The position numbers and the translations under genes were made by a program. DNA of 64,000 nucleotides from Asticcacaulis aquaticus. Its GTDB lineage: Bacteria; Pseudomonadota; Alphaproteobacteria; Caulobacterales; Caulobacteraceae. Shown here in pieces: positions 18,222 to 26,262 of the stretch. The stretch is from contig NZ_JAQQKX010000004.1 of assembly GCF_028550415.1 (NCBI RefSeq), positions 124,001-188,000 on the forward strand, given 5' to 3'. Every line of letters starts with the position of its first letter. Within the stretch, counting starts at the first letter, position 1. A model generated the notes under the pieces. It made no database searches. It was not told the DNA's origin and saw nothing but the letters and a program-made list of their open reading frames with translations.

Positions 18222-19307
18222 CTAATCTAACAAACGCCCAAGGATTTTCGCGGTGTAGTCCACAAGTGGGATGATGCGCGCATAATTCAACCGGGCGGGG
18301 CCGATGACCCCGATGGCGCCCATAACCTTCTGGGTTTGGCCGCCCGCCCGCATGTAGGGGGCTGCAATAACAGCCGAACCCGACAAAGAAAACAGTTTCG
18401 ATTCCGATCCGATGAAAATTCTCACCCCCTGTGCCACCTTGACGTGGTCGAGCAGGTTGATCAGCTCCTCTTTTTCCTCCAGATCTTCGAACAGGGCCCG
18501 CACGCGTTCAAGGTCTTCGAGCGCCGAAGCCTCCAGCAGATTGGCCTGGCCGCGCACGATCAGGGCGCGCTTATCGCTTTCGCCGCCGGACCAGGCGGCA
18601 AGGCCCGCCTCGATCAGATGCGCCGCCGCGACGTTCAACTGTTCGCGCTCGCTGTCCAGTTCGGTGCGCAGCTCGCGGCTGGCCTCCATCAGGGTCCGAC
18701 CGCGCAGACGCGCATTGAGGTAGTTCGACGCTTCGATCAGCACCGAAGGCGTCACCCCGGCCTCCAGCGTCATCAGGCGGTTTTCGACCCGCCCATCGTC
18801 GAACACCAACACAGCCAGCGCCTGATCGACCCCCAGCTTGACGAATTCGACGTGCTTGACCCCGGCTTCAAACGACGGCGTCATGACGACCCCTGCGCCG
18901 CCCGCCAGACCCGACAGCAGGTTCGAGGCCTCCTTCAGGGCGTGGTCGAAGGTCATGCCTCGGCCCGTGAGCCGCGCTTCGATCTCGCGTTTCGCCGCCT
19001 CGCCGATATCGCCGATTTCGAGCAGACCATCGACGAACAGGCGCAGGCCCTGATGCGTCGGCATCCGCCCCGCCGAGACGTGCGGCGCGCTCAGAAGCCC
19101 CAGATGCGCCAGATCCTGCAAGGTGTTGCGGATCGACGCGGGCGACAGGGCGATCCCGCCGCGCGACAGGGTGCGCGACCCCACCGGCTCACCGGTCTCC
19201 AGATAGGTCTCGACCACCTGACGGAAGACTTCACGCGCCCGGGCATCCAGTTCCCCCAGAGGGGCCGTGGTGCTCAGCAGCGACGAAAGCGAGGTTTTCG
19301 AGATCAT
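18222..19307 (-). CDS. hrcA: Heat-inducible transcription repressor HrcA
   Basis: HrcA binds CIRCE elements and represses class I heat-shock genes, with GroEL as cofactor. The 361-residue protein has the winged-helix N terminus ([75 protein letters not shown]) and the family C-terminal domain ending in [25 protein letters not shown]. Length is normal. No CIRCE (TTAGCACTC-N9-GAGTGCTAA) is visible in front of hrcA, grpE or dnaK, so its targets, such as groESL, probably lie outside the window. Confidence 0.97.
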   Translation of the reverse strand: MISKTSLSSLLSTTAPLGELDARAREVFRQVVETYLETGEPVGSRTLSRGGIALSPASIRNTLQDLAHLGLLSAPHVSAGRMPTHQGLRLFVDGLLEIGDIGEAAKREIEARLTGRGMTFDHALKEASNLLSGLAGGAGVVMTPSFEAGVKHVEFVKLGVDQALAVLVFDDGRVENRLMTLEAGVTPSVLIEASNYLNARLRGRTLMEASRELRTELDSEREQLNVAAAHLIEAGLAAWSGGESDKRALIVRGQANLLEASALEDLERVRALFEDLEEKEELINLLDHVKVAQGVRIFIGSESKLFSLSGSAVIAAPYMRAGGQTQKVMGAIGVIGPARLNYARIIPLVDYTAKILGRLLD

Positions 19308-19328
19308 AACTTAAAGGATATAGAGGGA

Positions 19329-19359
19329 GGATAGCGCTTGTGAAGGGCGAAACGCACAA
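19329..19359 (-). promoter_or_regulatory. Possible housekeeping promoter of hrcA-grpE
   Basis: On the minus strand, TTGTGC (19354-19359) is followed after 18 bases by GCTATCC (19329-19335). The -10 resembles the Caulobacter sigma-73 consensus GCTANAWC. The match is imperfect and the call is tentative. Confidence 0.3.
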
Positions 19360-19432
19360 GACACTTAAAGACTGGGCCCCTAAATTGCCACGATTGCGGC
19401 GAAATCTCTGCACATTGAGGTGGGAGGCCCCT

Positions 19433-19762
19433 ATGAAAATCCGTCTGTTCGTAACGACCCTTGCGACTGCATCCGTGCTGGCCTTTGCGGCAGGCGCCGT
19501 GACCGCCCCGGCGGTGACCCTGACTAACAAGCCGGTCTACGGTCCGGCCAAGGCGGAAAAAACCGTCGACCATCTGCCCAGCGACTACCAGCCCAAGGCG
19601 AAGAAAAAGGGCAGCGACTACGAGCCTCTACGCGGCCCGTGGCGCGTCACCAAGTCGCTCAAGCACAAGGGCAAGGAACCGGTCGACGAAGACGGCAACA
19701 CCTATGCCTGCATGGATAAGGAATGCAAGGTCTCGCGCAAGGTGGACGAGAAGCGGGACTAA
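19433..19762 (+). CDS. Small secreted protein of unknown function
   Basis: The 109-residue product has a signal peptide (MKIRLFVTTLATASVLAFAAGAVTAPA) and a short, very basic mature part rich in lysine. It contains two cysteines near the end (YACMDKECKV) that could form a disulfide. I do not recognise the family. The start at the ATG before KIRLF is supported by GGGAGG seven bases upstream. It is followed three bases later by the next gene, which begins with GTG, so the two are likely coupled. It is divergent from hrcA. Confidence 0.65.
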   Translation: MKIRLFVTTLATASVLAFAAGAVTAPAVTLTNKPVYGPAKAEKTVDHLPSDYQPKAKKKGSDYEPLRGPWRVTKSLKHKGKEPVDEDGNTYACMDKECKVSRKVDEKRD

Positions 19763-19765
19763 ACT

Positions 19766-20182
19766 GTGGGCGATGTCATTTGGCTTAACGCCTCCTTGCC
19801 GACGTGGTTTGTGTCGATCCTGGCCGCGCCAACCTTTTTCTTTCCATGGTCGCTTTTGGTTCCCATAGGCTTGTTGACCGGCCTTGCAGGTGCCGTGCTG
19901 GCCATTCGACGTAAGGAAAAACGCGCGCTCTGGCTTCTGTTTCCTTTTGCCCTGAGTCACGTCCTCGTTACGGTCGCCGGTGCTTTACGCGGGCAAGTCA
20001 AGCATGGCTCTGAACCGGTACTGTATGCCTTTCTCTGTCTCCAGATTCTACTGGCCGTCTGGTTTATCTTCAGACTGAAAGGCGCCCGACTGATTGCGGG
20101 AGGTCTGAGCCTTTTCAATATCGGATACGCCTTCATGGCATTTTTGATAGCCGCCATGGCGCTTCCGGATGTGTGGCTCTGA
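19766..20182 (+). CDS. Four-segment integral membrane protein of unknown function
   Basis: The 138-residue protein is predicted to span the inner membrane four times (about residues 15-42, 52-72, 80-100 and 105-135), with charged loops such as RRKEKRA after the first segment. No catalytic motif or known family is recognised. It uses a GTG start, three bases after the stop of the small secreted protein gene, suggesting translational coupling and perhaps a common role. It ends four bases before the convergent GH43 gene. Confidence 0.6.
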   Translation: MGDVIWLNASLPTWFVSILAAPTFFFPWSLLVPIGLLTGLAGAVLAIRRKEKRALWLLFPFALSHVLVTVAGALRGQVKHGSEPVLYAFLCLQILLAVWFIFRLKGARLIAGGLSLFNIGYAFMAFLIAAMALPDVWL

Positions 20183-20185
20183 AAC

Positions 20186-21187
20186 CTATTTCTTCGCCGG
20201 TTTGGACACGCCCTCGTCCGTCTGAACGATCGGTTTGATCGTGCCGTCGTCGTTGTAATAGAGATACTCGACCCGCACCGCGCGGCGGAAGCTGCCGCCC
20301 TTCTGATCGCCGATATTCAGACCGCCGTCGTGGTAGAAGAAGTACGACTTGCCCTTGAATTCGATGATCGCCGGATGGATCGTATTGCTGTTGTGCGCCA
20401 TGCCGGTCAGGACGCCGCGATAGGTCCACGGCCCTTCGACCGACGGCGCGGTAGCATAGGACATATATTCGCCGTCCTTGGTCTTATCCCATGAGGCAAA
20501 GGTCACGTAATACATCTTGCCGCGCTTATGCAGCCACGGGCCCTCGGTATAGTTGGCCATCGGGATTTCGCGGATCGGACCGTCCAGCTCGGTCAGGTTC
20601 GGCTTGAGCTTGACCAGAAACAGGTTCTCGTTGCCCCACATCATCCATGCCGTGCCGTCGTCGTCGATCAGGACGGTGGGGTCGATATCGCTCCAGCCGT
20701 GCTTGCCCTGCGGCGTCATGCCGTTGGTGATCAGCGGCTTGCCGATGGCATCGACAAAGGGACCGGTCGGCTTATCCGACACCGCCACGCCGATGGCCAT
20801 CGAAGCGCGCATGGTCTCGTCGCCGCGCCATTTGGCGGTGGCGAAGAAGTAGAACTTACCGTTTTTCTCGACCACCTGAGAGGCATAGGCGTCACCGGTG
20901 GACCAGCTAAAATCGGTGGGTTTCAGCACAACGCCGTGCGCTTCCCAGCGCTTCATGTCGGTCGAGGAATAGGCGCGCCAGTCGGGCATACGGTAGGTGT
21001 TGACCGAAGAGTCATCGCGCCCGACATAGAGATAGACGCGCTTGCCCACCACCAGCGCGGCGGGATCGGCCGTGAAAACGTCGGTAATGATCGGGTTGGC
21101 ACCGGGTTTTGGTTTAGACGTTTCGGCCCATACGGGTTGGGCAATAGCCAGCGCGAGGATGGCGGCGGACAAACGTAACGCGATCAT
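20186..21187 (-). CDS. Glycoside hydrolase family 43 protein
   Basis: The 333-residue secreted protein has a signal peptide (MIALRLSAAILALAIAQPVWA) and a single five-bladed propeller catalytic domain. The three GH43 acidic residues are visible: the general base Asp in FTADPAALVVGKRVYLYVG, the pKa-modulating Asp in GWSDIDPTVLIDDDG and the acid Glu in MANYTEGPWLHKRGKMYYVTFAS. The family includes beta-xylosidases and alpha-L-arabinofuranosidases that act on plant hemicellulose. The substrate cannot be chosen from sequence. No accessory carbohydrate-binding module is present. No transporter or other glycosidase is adjacent, so this is an isolated polysaccharide gene. Confidence 0.9.
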   Translation of the reverse strand: MIALRLSAAILALAIAQPVWAETSKPKPGANPIITDVFTADPAALVVGKRVYLYVGRDDSSVNTYRMPDWRAYSSTDMKRWEAHGVVLKPTDFSWSTGDAYASQVVEKNGKFYFFATAKWRGDETMRASMAIGVAVSDKPTGPFVDAIGKPLITNGMTPQGKHGWSDIDPTVLIDDDGTAWMMWGNENLFLVKLKPNLTELDGPIREIPMANYTEGPWLHKRGKMYYVTFASWDKTKDGEYMSYATAPSVEGPWTYRGVLTGMAHNSNTIHPAIIEFKGKSYFFYHDGGLNIGDQKGGSFRRAVRVEYLYYNDDGTIKPIVQTDEGVSKPAKK

Positions 21188-21305
21188 ATGGCATCTCCCT
21201 TTATTGCCATTTGTCTGACTTATTGACCATCGGGTGTCAACCCAAAAACCTTTTGCGCCTGCGGGTCTATCCTGATACGCAGACCCGATATTTCGGAGTC
21301 ATACC

Positions 21306-22058
21306 ATGTCGCAATTCGAAGCCCTCAACGCGCTGAAAACCATCCGTCCGTCGAACCGTCAGCCGGACCAGCTGCGCAAGGTGACGATCGAGACCGGCGT
21401 GACGCGCTATGCCGAGGGCTCGTGCCTGATCACCTTCGGCCACACCAAGGTGCTGGTCACCGCCTCGGTCGAACAGGGCGTGCCGCCGTTCCTCAAGGGC
21501 AAGGGTCAGGGCTGGGTCACCGCCGAATACGGTATGCTGCCGCGCTCGACCCACACGCGCTCGCGCCGCGAAGCCGCCGCCGGCAAGCAGTCGGGCCGCA
21601 CACAGGAAATCCAGCGTCTGATCGGGCGGAGCCTGCGCGCCGTGGTCGATCTGAAGGCCCTTGGCGAGCGTCAGATCATCATCGACTGCGACGTCATTCA
21701 GGCCGATGGCGGCACGCGCTGCGCCTCGATCACGGCAGCATGGGTCGCCCTGTCTCTGGCCTGCGACAAGCTGAAAGAGCAGAAGCTGATCACGGGCAAC
21801 CCGATCATCGATCAGGTCGCGGCGATTTCGTGCGGCGTCTATGAAAACACGCCGGTGCTCGACCTCGATTACGATGAGGACTCGTCGGCCGAAACCGACT
21901 CGAACTTCGTCCTGACCGGGTCGGGTCATATCGTCGAGGTGCAGGCGACCGGCGAAAAGCGCGGCTTCTCGCGCGACGAATTCAACGCTCTGTTCGATCT
22001 GGCCGACAAGGGCGCGAAGGAAATCTTCGCCCTGCAACTGTCGGCATTAGGTCGGTAA
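21306..22058 (+). CDS. rph: Ribonuclease PH
   Basis: RNase PH trims nucleotides from the 3' end of tRNA precursors by phosphorolysis and forms a hexameric ring. The 250-residue product shows [43 protein letters not shown], the phosphate-site segment [21 protein letters not shown] and [26 protein letters not shown], typical of the family. The C terminus contains [21 protein letters not shown]. Length is normal, slightly over the E. coli enzyme. A palindromic repeat element lies directly after it. rdgB, its common neighbour in Alphaproteobacteria, is about 1.1 kb downstream, separated by the DUF2975/XRE pair. Confidence 0.97.
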   Translation: MSQFEALNALKTIRPSNRQPDQLRKVTIETGVTRYAEGSCLITFGHTKVLVTASVEQGVPPFLKGKGQGWVTAEYGMLPRSTHTRSRREAAAGKQSGRTQEIQRLIGRSLRAVVDLKALGERQIIIDCDVIQADGGTRCASITAAWVALSLACDKLKEQKLITGNPIIDQVAAISCGVYENTPVLDLDYDEDSSAETDSNFVLTGSGHIVEVQATGEKRGFSRDEFNALFDLADKGAKEIFALQLSALGR

Positions 22059-22082
22059 ATCTGGGTCGGTAAGTCAGGTAAA

Positions 22083-22265
22083 CATCCTTCCCCGTTTTGC
22101 CTGCCGGCGAGGCCGGGGAAGGTGGCGCCGAGCAAAGCGAGGTGACGGAAGGGGGAAACCGTCGAAGAAACCCGCACGGTCATCGCTCGTTGAACCTCCG
22201 CTTCCCCCTTCCGTCTTTTGCCGCTTCGCGCCAAAATCCACCTTCCCCGTAAACGGGGAAGGATT
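22083..22265. repeat. Palindromic intergenic element, type C, copy 1
   Basis: About 183 bp between convergent rph and the XRE gene. An outer arm (CATCCTTCCCCG and CGGGGAAGGAT) and an inner 14-bp perfect arm (GACGGAAGGGGGAA at 22144-22157, TTCCCCCTTCCGTC at 22202-22215) make a long hairpin. The inner loop is about 44 nt. Confidence 0.85.
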
Positions 22266-22300
22266 TAGGAGCCTCAACCTCACAAACAGGGAAGGATGCC

Positions 22301-22513
22301 TTACCCCGCGTCCTCGTCGCGCCGGCCGAGCAGATCACCCGGCGTGCAGTTCAGCGCCCGGCACAGGACGTCGAGCGTCCGCAGCCTTACCGCCACGGCC
22401 TTCTGATCGCGCAGCAGCTCCAGATGGCGCACCGCAATCCCCGTCCGGTCGGACAGTTCGACGATCGACAGCCGCCGTCGCGCCAGCAACTCATTCAGAC
22501 AGATCGTAATCAT
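22301..22513 (-). CDS. Cro/C1-type helix-turn-helix regulator
   Basis: The 70-residue protein is a single HTH domain: MITICLNELLARRRLSIVELSDRTGIAVRHLELLRDQKAVAVRLRTLDVLCRALNCTPGDLL, matching the small XRE-type regulators similar to Bacillus YozG. There is no sensor domain. Its ATG overlaps the stop of the DUF2975 gene by four bases. In many bacteria a DUF2975 membrane protein and a small XRE regulator occur as a pair, with the regulator probably controlled by the membrane partner; that control is inference. Confidence 0.88.
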   Translation of the reverse strand: MITICLNELLARRRLSIVELSDRTGIAVRHLELLRDQKAVAVRLRTLDVLCRALNCTPGDLLGRRDEDAG

Positions 22514-23037
22514 ATGGTCAGGTTCGCTTCGGCCCTGAGCCGCGCGCCTTCCTTGAACACCTCGGCCAGCACGAAGACGACCAGCACCGAGAACCACGCC
22601 GTCACCGCGCGCATACCATAGACCGGCTCGACCGGCATATTGAGCAGGTGCTCGGCCAGACTGCGCGACACGTAGGAATAGATCTCGACCCCCGCCAGAC
22701 CGAAGCCGATCCAGCGCAGACGTCGTGTATTGTCGGGGTGGAAAACATCGCCTTCGGCCAGGGTCCGGAACACCTGCCGCGTCCATAACATGATCATCAG
22801 ATAGCCGCTTAGCGATACCCCGAACGCCAGCATCAGGATCGCCTGTTCGGTGCCGGTAATGTCGGTCGCGACGTTCATCCGCGCCACGACCTCACTGGCC
22901 AGAGTCGGCACCGACAACAGGCACAGCGCCGCCAGCACCACGGCCACGATCATGGCGAACAGGCCGTAATAGACCACGTCGAGCGCGGTCTTCAGCAGGC
23001 TGGATATCGAGCGGGGGCCCAGAAAACGCATCGTCAT
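22510..23037 (-). CDS. DUF2975 membrane protein
   Basis: The 175-residue protein has four predicted membrane segments (about residues 20-45, 62-86, 105-125 and 140-165). The loop QVFRTLAEGDVFHPDNTRRLRWIGFGLAGVE matches the DUF2975 family, whose hallmark is a G-x-P-F-x(2)-x-N-x(3)-(L/I) type stretch. Function is unknown; partners are usually small XRE regulators, as here. The start at MTMRFLG is supported by a run of open frame, but the ribosome site is weak. It lies upstream of the regulator and is coupled to it. Confidence 0.8.
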   Translation of the reverse strand: MTMRFLGPRSISSLLKTALDVVYYGLFAMIVAVVLAALCLLSVPTLASEVVARMNVATDITGTEQAILMLAFGVSLSGYLMIMLWTRQVFRTLAEGDVFHPDNTRRLRWIGFGLAGVEIYSYVSRSLAEHLLNMPVEPVYGMRAVTAWFSVLVVFVLAEVFKEGARLRAEANLTI

Positions 23038-23162
23038 TCCTTTGATACGGTCATCCCAACCCTATCCTGCTACGTCAATGCCACAAAAAGCCGCGCGGCC
23101 CAAATTACACCTTTTTCATCCGGGTGCGGTTGGCTAAACAGGGTCAAACGGAGACGCGACCC

Positions 23163-23774
23163 ATGGCCCTGACCCTGATCCCCGGCGACAAGCTGATCGC
23201 CGCCACCCACAATCCGGGCAAGGCGCGCGAAATCGACACCCTGCTGGGCGGGCGGTTCGAGATCGTCACCGCCGGATCGCTCAACCTGCCCGAACCCGAT
23301 GAGACCGAAAACAGCTTCGTCGCCAACGCCATCCTCAAGGCCCGCCACGCGGCGGTAAAGGGCGGCCTGCCCGCTCTGGCTGACGATTCCGGCCTGAGCA
23401 TCGCGGCGCTGAACGGCGATCCGGGCATCTACAGCGCGCGCTGGGCCGGGCCGCACAAAGATTTTTCCCGCGCCATGGAAATCATCCATCACAAGATGGT
23501 GCAGGCCGAGGTCCACAACCCCGACACCTTCTCGACGCGCGCGTGGTTCACCTCGGCGCTGGCGGTCGCGTGGCCCGAAGGCCATGCCTGCGTGTTCGAA
23601 GGCGTCGTCCACGGTCAGATCGTCGCCCCGCGCGGTGATAACGGCTTCGGCTACGACCCGATCTTCCAACCCGACGGCTATGATATCACCTTTGCCGAAA
23701 TGGACGAGGCGCAGAAGGACAGCCTCAGCCACCGCCATCTGGCGTTCGAACGGTTGAAGGCGTTTCTGTTTTAA
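23163..23774 (+). CDS. rdgB: dITP/XTP pyrophosphatase (RdgB/HAM1)
   Basis: RdgB hydrolyses non-canonical purine triphosphates (dITP, ITP, XTP) to monophosphates, protecting DNA and RNA. The 203-residue product has the family motifs: KLIAATHNPGKAREID, ETENSFVANAILKARHAA, ADDSGLSIAALNGDPGIYSARWAG with the catalytic Asp, GFGYDPIFQPDG, and DSLSHRHLAFERL near the end. The start at the ATG before ALTLIPGD is preferred over an upstream one because the family begins close to the nucleotide site. It complements dut and mutS in this window as a genome-cleaning activity. Confidence 0.97.
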   Translation: MALTLIPGDKLIAATHNPGKAREIDTLLGGRFEIVTAGSLNLPEPDETENSFVANAILKARHAAVKGGLPALADDSGLSIAALNGDPGIYSARWAGPHKDFSRAMEIIHHKMVQAEVHNPDTFSTRAWFTSALAVAWPEGHACVFEGVVHGQIVAPRGDNGFGYDPIFQPDGYDITFAEMDEAQKDSLSHRHLAFERLKAFLF

Positions 23775-23831
23775 TCCTGAACGCCATGTGCTACGCTTCT
23801 GGCGGGGACGTGATTTTCGAGGTTTTTTCCA

Positions 23832-24602
23832 ATGTTGGAAACCACAGCCGCGCGATGGGCGCGGCTCGACGCCTGTACCGAACATTTCGGTCCGGCCGAT
23901 ACGACCCCGCGCCCGGCCATGCTCCTGTTCCACGGCTGCGGCGGTATCCGCCCGCATATCTACACCTACGCTAAAGCTGCCGCCGAAACCGGTATCCGCG
24001 TCTTCGTCGTCGATTCGCTGAAAGTCCGCGGCTGGGGTCGGATGCAGGGCGTGACCCTCGTCTGCACCGGCGCGGCCTTGCAGGGCTATGAGCGTTCCGG
24101 TGATGTGCTGGCGGCCTTATGGGGCGTGTCGCAACGGCCCGACGTTATCTCAGATCAGATTATGCTGGCCGGGTTCAGCCACGGTGGCTGGTCGATCATG
24201 GACCTGATGACGCAGAGCCTCACCAAACGCGGCGAGGCGCGGCTGGCCGATCCGGACGCCAAATTAATCAAAAAGATCAAAGGGATATTCATGGTCTATC
24301 CCTATATCAACTTCCCGGCACGCAGCGTGAAGCACCCGTGGCTCTATACTATCCCAACGACGGTGGTGCTGGCCATGCGCGACCACCTGACGCCCTATAA
24401 ACGCTCGCTTGAGGTGTTCGAGCGCCTGAGCGAACAGGGCGTGCCGATGCACACCCTCAGCCTCGACGCCAGCCACGCCTTCGACGAGCAGGGCAATAAG
24501 GGTGCGGTGATGGACTTCGACCCGGAAGCGATGAAGGCCTCGATGGAGGCCATGACGGCCTTTATAGAAGAGGTGTTAGTGCCCGCTGTGAGCGTCGCTT
24601 AA
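23832..24602 (+). CDS. Alpha/beta hydrolase, dienelactone-hydrolase-like
   Basis: The 256-residue cytosolic protein has the oxyanion loop motif MLLFHGCGGIRPHI near residue 30, the nucleophile elbow MLAGFSHGGWSIMDLM (Ser about 116), a candidate acid in LAMRDHLTPYKRSLE and the catalytic His in LSLDASHAFDEQGN. These are positions of the hydrolase triad. No leader is present. It probably cleaves esters; the natural substrate is not evident. The last 27 bases overlap the 3' end of the convergent PCu(A)C gene. Confidence 0.82.
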   Translation: MLETTAARWARLDACTEHFGPADTTPRPAMLLFHGCGGIRPHIYTYAKAAAETGIRVFVVDSLKVRGWGRMQGVTLVCTGAALQGYERSGDVLAALWGVSQRPDVISDQIMLAGFSHGGWSIMDLMTQSLTKRGEARLADPDAKLIKKIKGIFMVYPYINFPARSVKHPWLYTIPTTVVLAMRDHLTPYKRSLEVFERLSEQGVPMHTLSLDASHAFDEQGNKGAVMDFDPEAMKASMEAMTAFIEEVLVPAVSVA

Positions 24603-25106
24603 CGGCGCATTGGACACGGGCATCTCGACGGTGACCGAACCGGCCTTTTCAAAGGTCAGGGTCACGCTCTGGGTCTGGCCGTCTTCGGGGCGGGTTTTCA
24701 GGCCCAGCAGCATGATATGATTGCCGCCGGGTTTCAGCTCGACGGTCTCACCCGCCTTGATGACAAGACCATCGGGCAGCGGCGCCATCATCATCTTGTC
24801 GCCATCCATTTTCATGGAATGCAATTCGACGGTGTCGGCGCAATCGCAGGCGGCGGACACCAGACGGTCATCGGTGGTGCCGGTGTTTTTGATCGTCACA
24901 TAGGCGGCGGTGTTGGGATTCTGCCCCAGGGCCGCCCGCACAGCGTAGTGCGTCAGTTCCATCGCCGCGTGGGTTTTCACGCCGTCGATATTGGTCTTGG
25001 TCTCGACCTTCGTCACGCCGCTTTCTTGCGATTCGGTGCTGACCTCGGTCTTGGAGCCACAGGCCGTGAGGGTGAGGGCGGCAGCCAGAATGAGTAGTTT
25101 GCGCAT
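24576..25106 (-). CDS. PCu(A)C-type copper chaperone lipoprotein
   Basis: The 176-residue protein has a lipoprotein signal with lipobox LTAC (Cys16), a short linker and a PCu(A)C (DUF461) domain. The domain contains AAYVTIKNTGTTDDRLVSAACDCADTVELHSMKMDGDKMMMAPLPDGLVIKAGETVELKPGGNHIMLLGLK. This shows the H...M...M...HxM copper(I) ligands of the family, which delivers copper to the CuA centre of cytochrome oxidase in the periplasm. The C-terminal SDAHSGH adds further histidines. It has an extra charged stretch (about 20-45) before the domain. No cytochrome oxidase gene is adjacent. Confidence 0.9.
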   Translation of the reverse strand: MRKLLILAAALTLTACGSKTEVSTESQESGVTKVETKTNIDGVKTHAAMELTHYAVRAALGQNPNTAAYVTIKNTGTTDDRLVSAACDCADTVELHSMKMDGDKMMMAPLPDGLVIKAGETVELKPGGNHIMLLGLKTRPEDGQTQSVTLTFEKAGSVTVEMPVSNAPLSDAHSGH

Positions 25107-25124
25107 AAAACGTCTCCCTTAAGC

Positions 25125-25248
25125 GCCTCCCCTGATTTCAGGGGAGGGTGGCCTGAAAGGCCGGGTGGGGTTAAACCAACGGTAGTTAACCCCACCGTCT
25201 TTTGTCGTTTCACTCCAAAATCCACCTCCCCTGAAATCAGGGGAGGTG
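25125..25248. repeat. Palindromic intergenic element, type C, copy 2
   Basis: About 124 bp between the PCu(A)C gene and trpS. Arms with CCTCCCCTGATTTCAGGGGAGG repeats at each end flank a central hairpin (GGTGGGGTTAA and TTAACCCCACC). It shares the GGCCTGAAAGGCC core of the type B elements. Confidence 0.85.
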
Positions 25249-25256
25249 CTAGGGAT

Positions 25257-26252
25257 TTACCCCCACAAGCCGATGATTTTCTTCACATCCTTGACCACCG
25301 GCGCGCTGACCTCGTTGGCGCGCTCGGCACCAATCGTCAGCAAACGGTCGATCTCCGCCGGATCGGCCAGCAGCGCCCGCAAACGCTCCGAAATCGGGGC
25401 CATTTTCTCGACCACCACTTCCGCCAGAGCCGGTTTGAATGTCCCGAAGCCTTTGCCGCCGAAATCGGCCAGCACCGCTTCGACCGACACCCCGGCCAGC
25501 GCCGCATAGATGCCGACGAGGTTCTTGGCTTCCGGACGCTCAGCCAGACCCGCCGCTTCCGACGGCAGGGCGTCGGCATCGGACTTGGCCTTCTTGATCT
25601 TGGACGCGATGGTGTCGGCATCGTCGGTCAGGTTGATGCGCGAATTGTCCGACGGGTCGGATTTCGACATCTTGGCCGAACCGTCGCGCAGCGACATGAT
25701 CCGCGCGCCCGGCCCCTGATAGAGGGTATCCGGCAGCGGGAAATAGTCGGTCTTGTAGTCGTGGTTGAACTTCTTGGCCACGTCGCGGGTCAGCTCAAGG
25801 TGCTGACGCTGGTCTTCGCCGACCGGCACGTGGGTCGCCTTGTAGATCAGGATATCGGCGGCCTGAAGCACCGGATAGGTGTAGAGCCCGATCGAGGCGC
25901 GTTCCTTGTCCTTGCCCGCCTTGTCCTTGAACTGCGTCATGCGGTCGAGCCAGCCCAGCCGCGCCACGCAGTTGAACAGCCACGCCATTTCGGTGTGGGC
26001 CGGGACCGCCGACTGCGCGAAGATGGTCGACCTGGCTGGATCGACACCGGCGGCCAGATAACAGGCGGCGATTTCGCGGGTCTGCGACAAGAGCTTCTCA
26101 GGATCCTGCCACACCGTGATCGCGTGCAGATCGGCGATCATATAGAAGCGCTCGGCCTCTAACGACTGCATGTCGGCGAACTTTTTCAGCGCGCCGAGAT
26201 AGTTGCCGAGGTGCAGGGAGCCTGAGGCCTGAATACCCGAAAGAATACGCAT
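25257..26252 (-). CDS. trpS: Tryptophanyl-tRNA synthetase
   Basis: TrpRS charges tRNA-Trp. The 331-residue product shows the class I signatures: the HIGH-like GSLHLGNYLGALKKF at the N terminus, the KMSKS loop AKMSKSDPSDNSRINLTDD (about residue 195), and the adenylate and tryptophan site segments MIADLHAITVW and PVLQAADILIYKATHVPVGEDQRQHLEL. Length is normal. It lies 10 bp after murJ, forming the murJ-trpS pair conserved in Alphaproteobacteria. A palindromic element follows it. Confidence 0.98.
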   Translation of the reverse strand: MRILSGIQASGSLHLGNYLGALKKFADMQSLEAERFYMIADLHAITVWQDPEKLLSQTREIAACYLAAGVDPARSTIFAQSAVPAHTEMAWLFNCVARLGWLDRMTQFKDKAGKDKERASIGLYTYPVLQAADILIYKATHVPVGEDQRQHLELTRDVAKKFNHDYKTDYFPLPDTLYQGPGARIMSLRDGSAKMSKSDPSDNSRINLTDDADTIASKIKKAKSDADALPSEAAGLAERPEAKNLVGIYAALAGVSVEAVLADFGGKGFGTFKPALAEVVVEKMAPISERLRALLADPAEIDRLLTIGAERANEVSAPVVKDVKKIIGLWG

Positions 26253-26262
26253 GTAAGTGGTC

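Noticed and set aside
17601-19432. CIRCE element for HrcA
   Set aside because: No TTAGCACTC-N9-GAGTGCTAA-like inverted repeat was found upstream of hrcA or grpE.
22083-22265. Insertion sequence
   Set aside because: No transposase frame is present inside this or the other palindromic elements, and no target duplications are evident.
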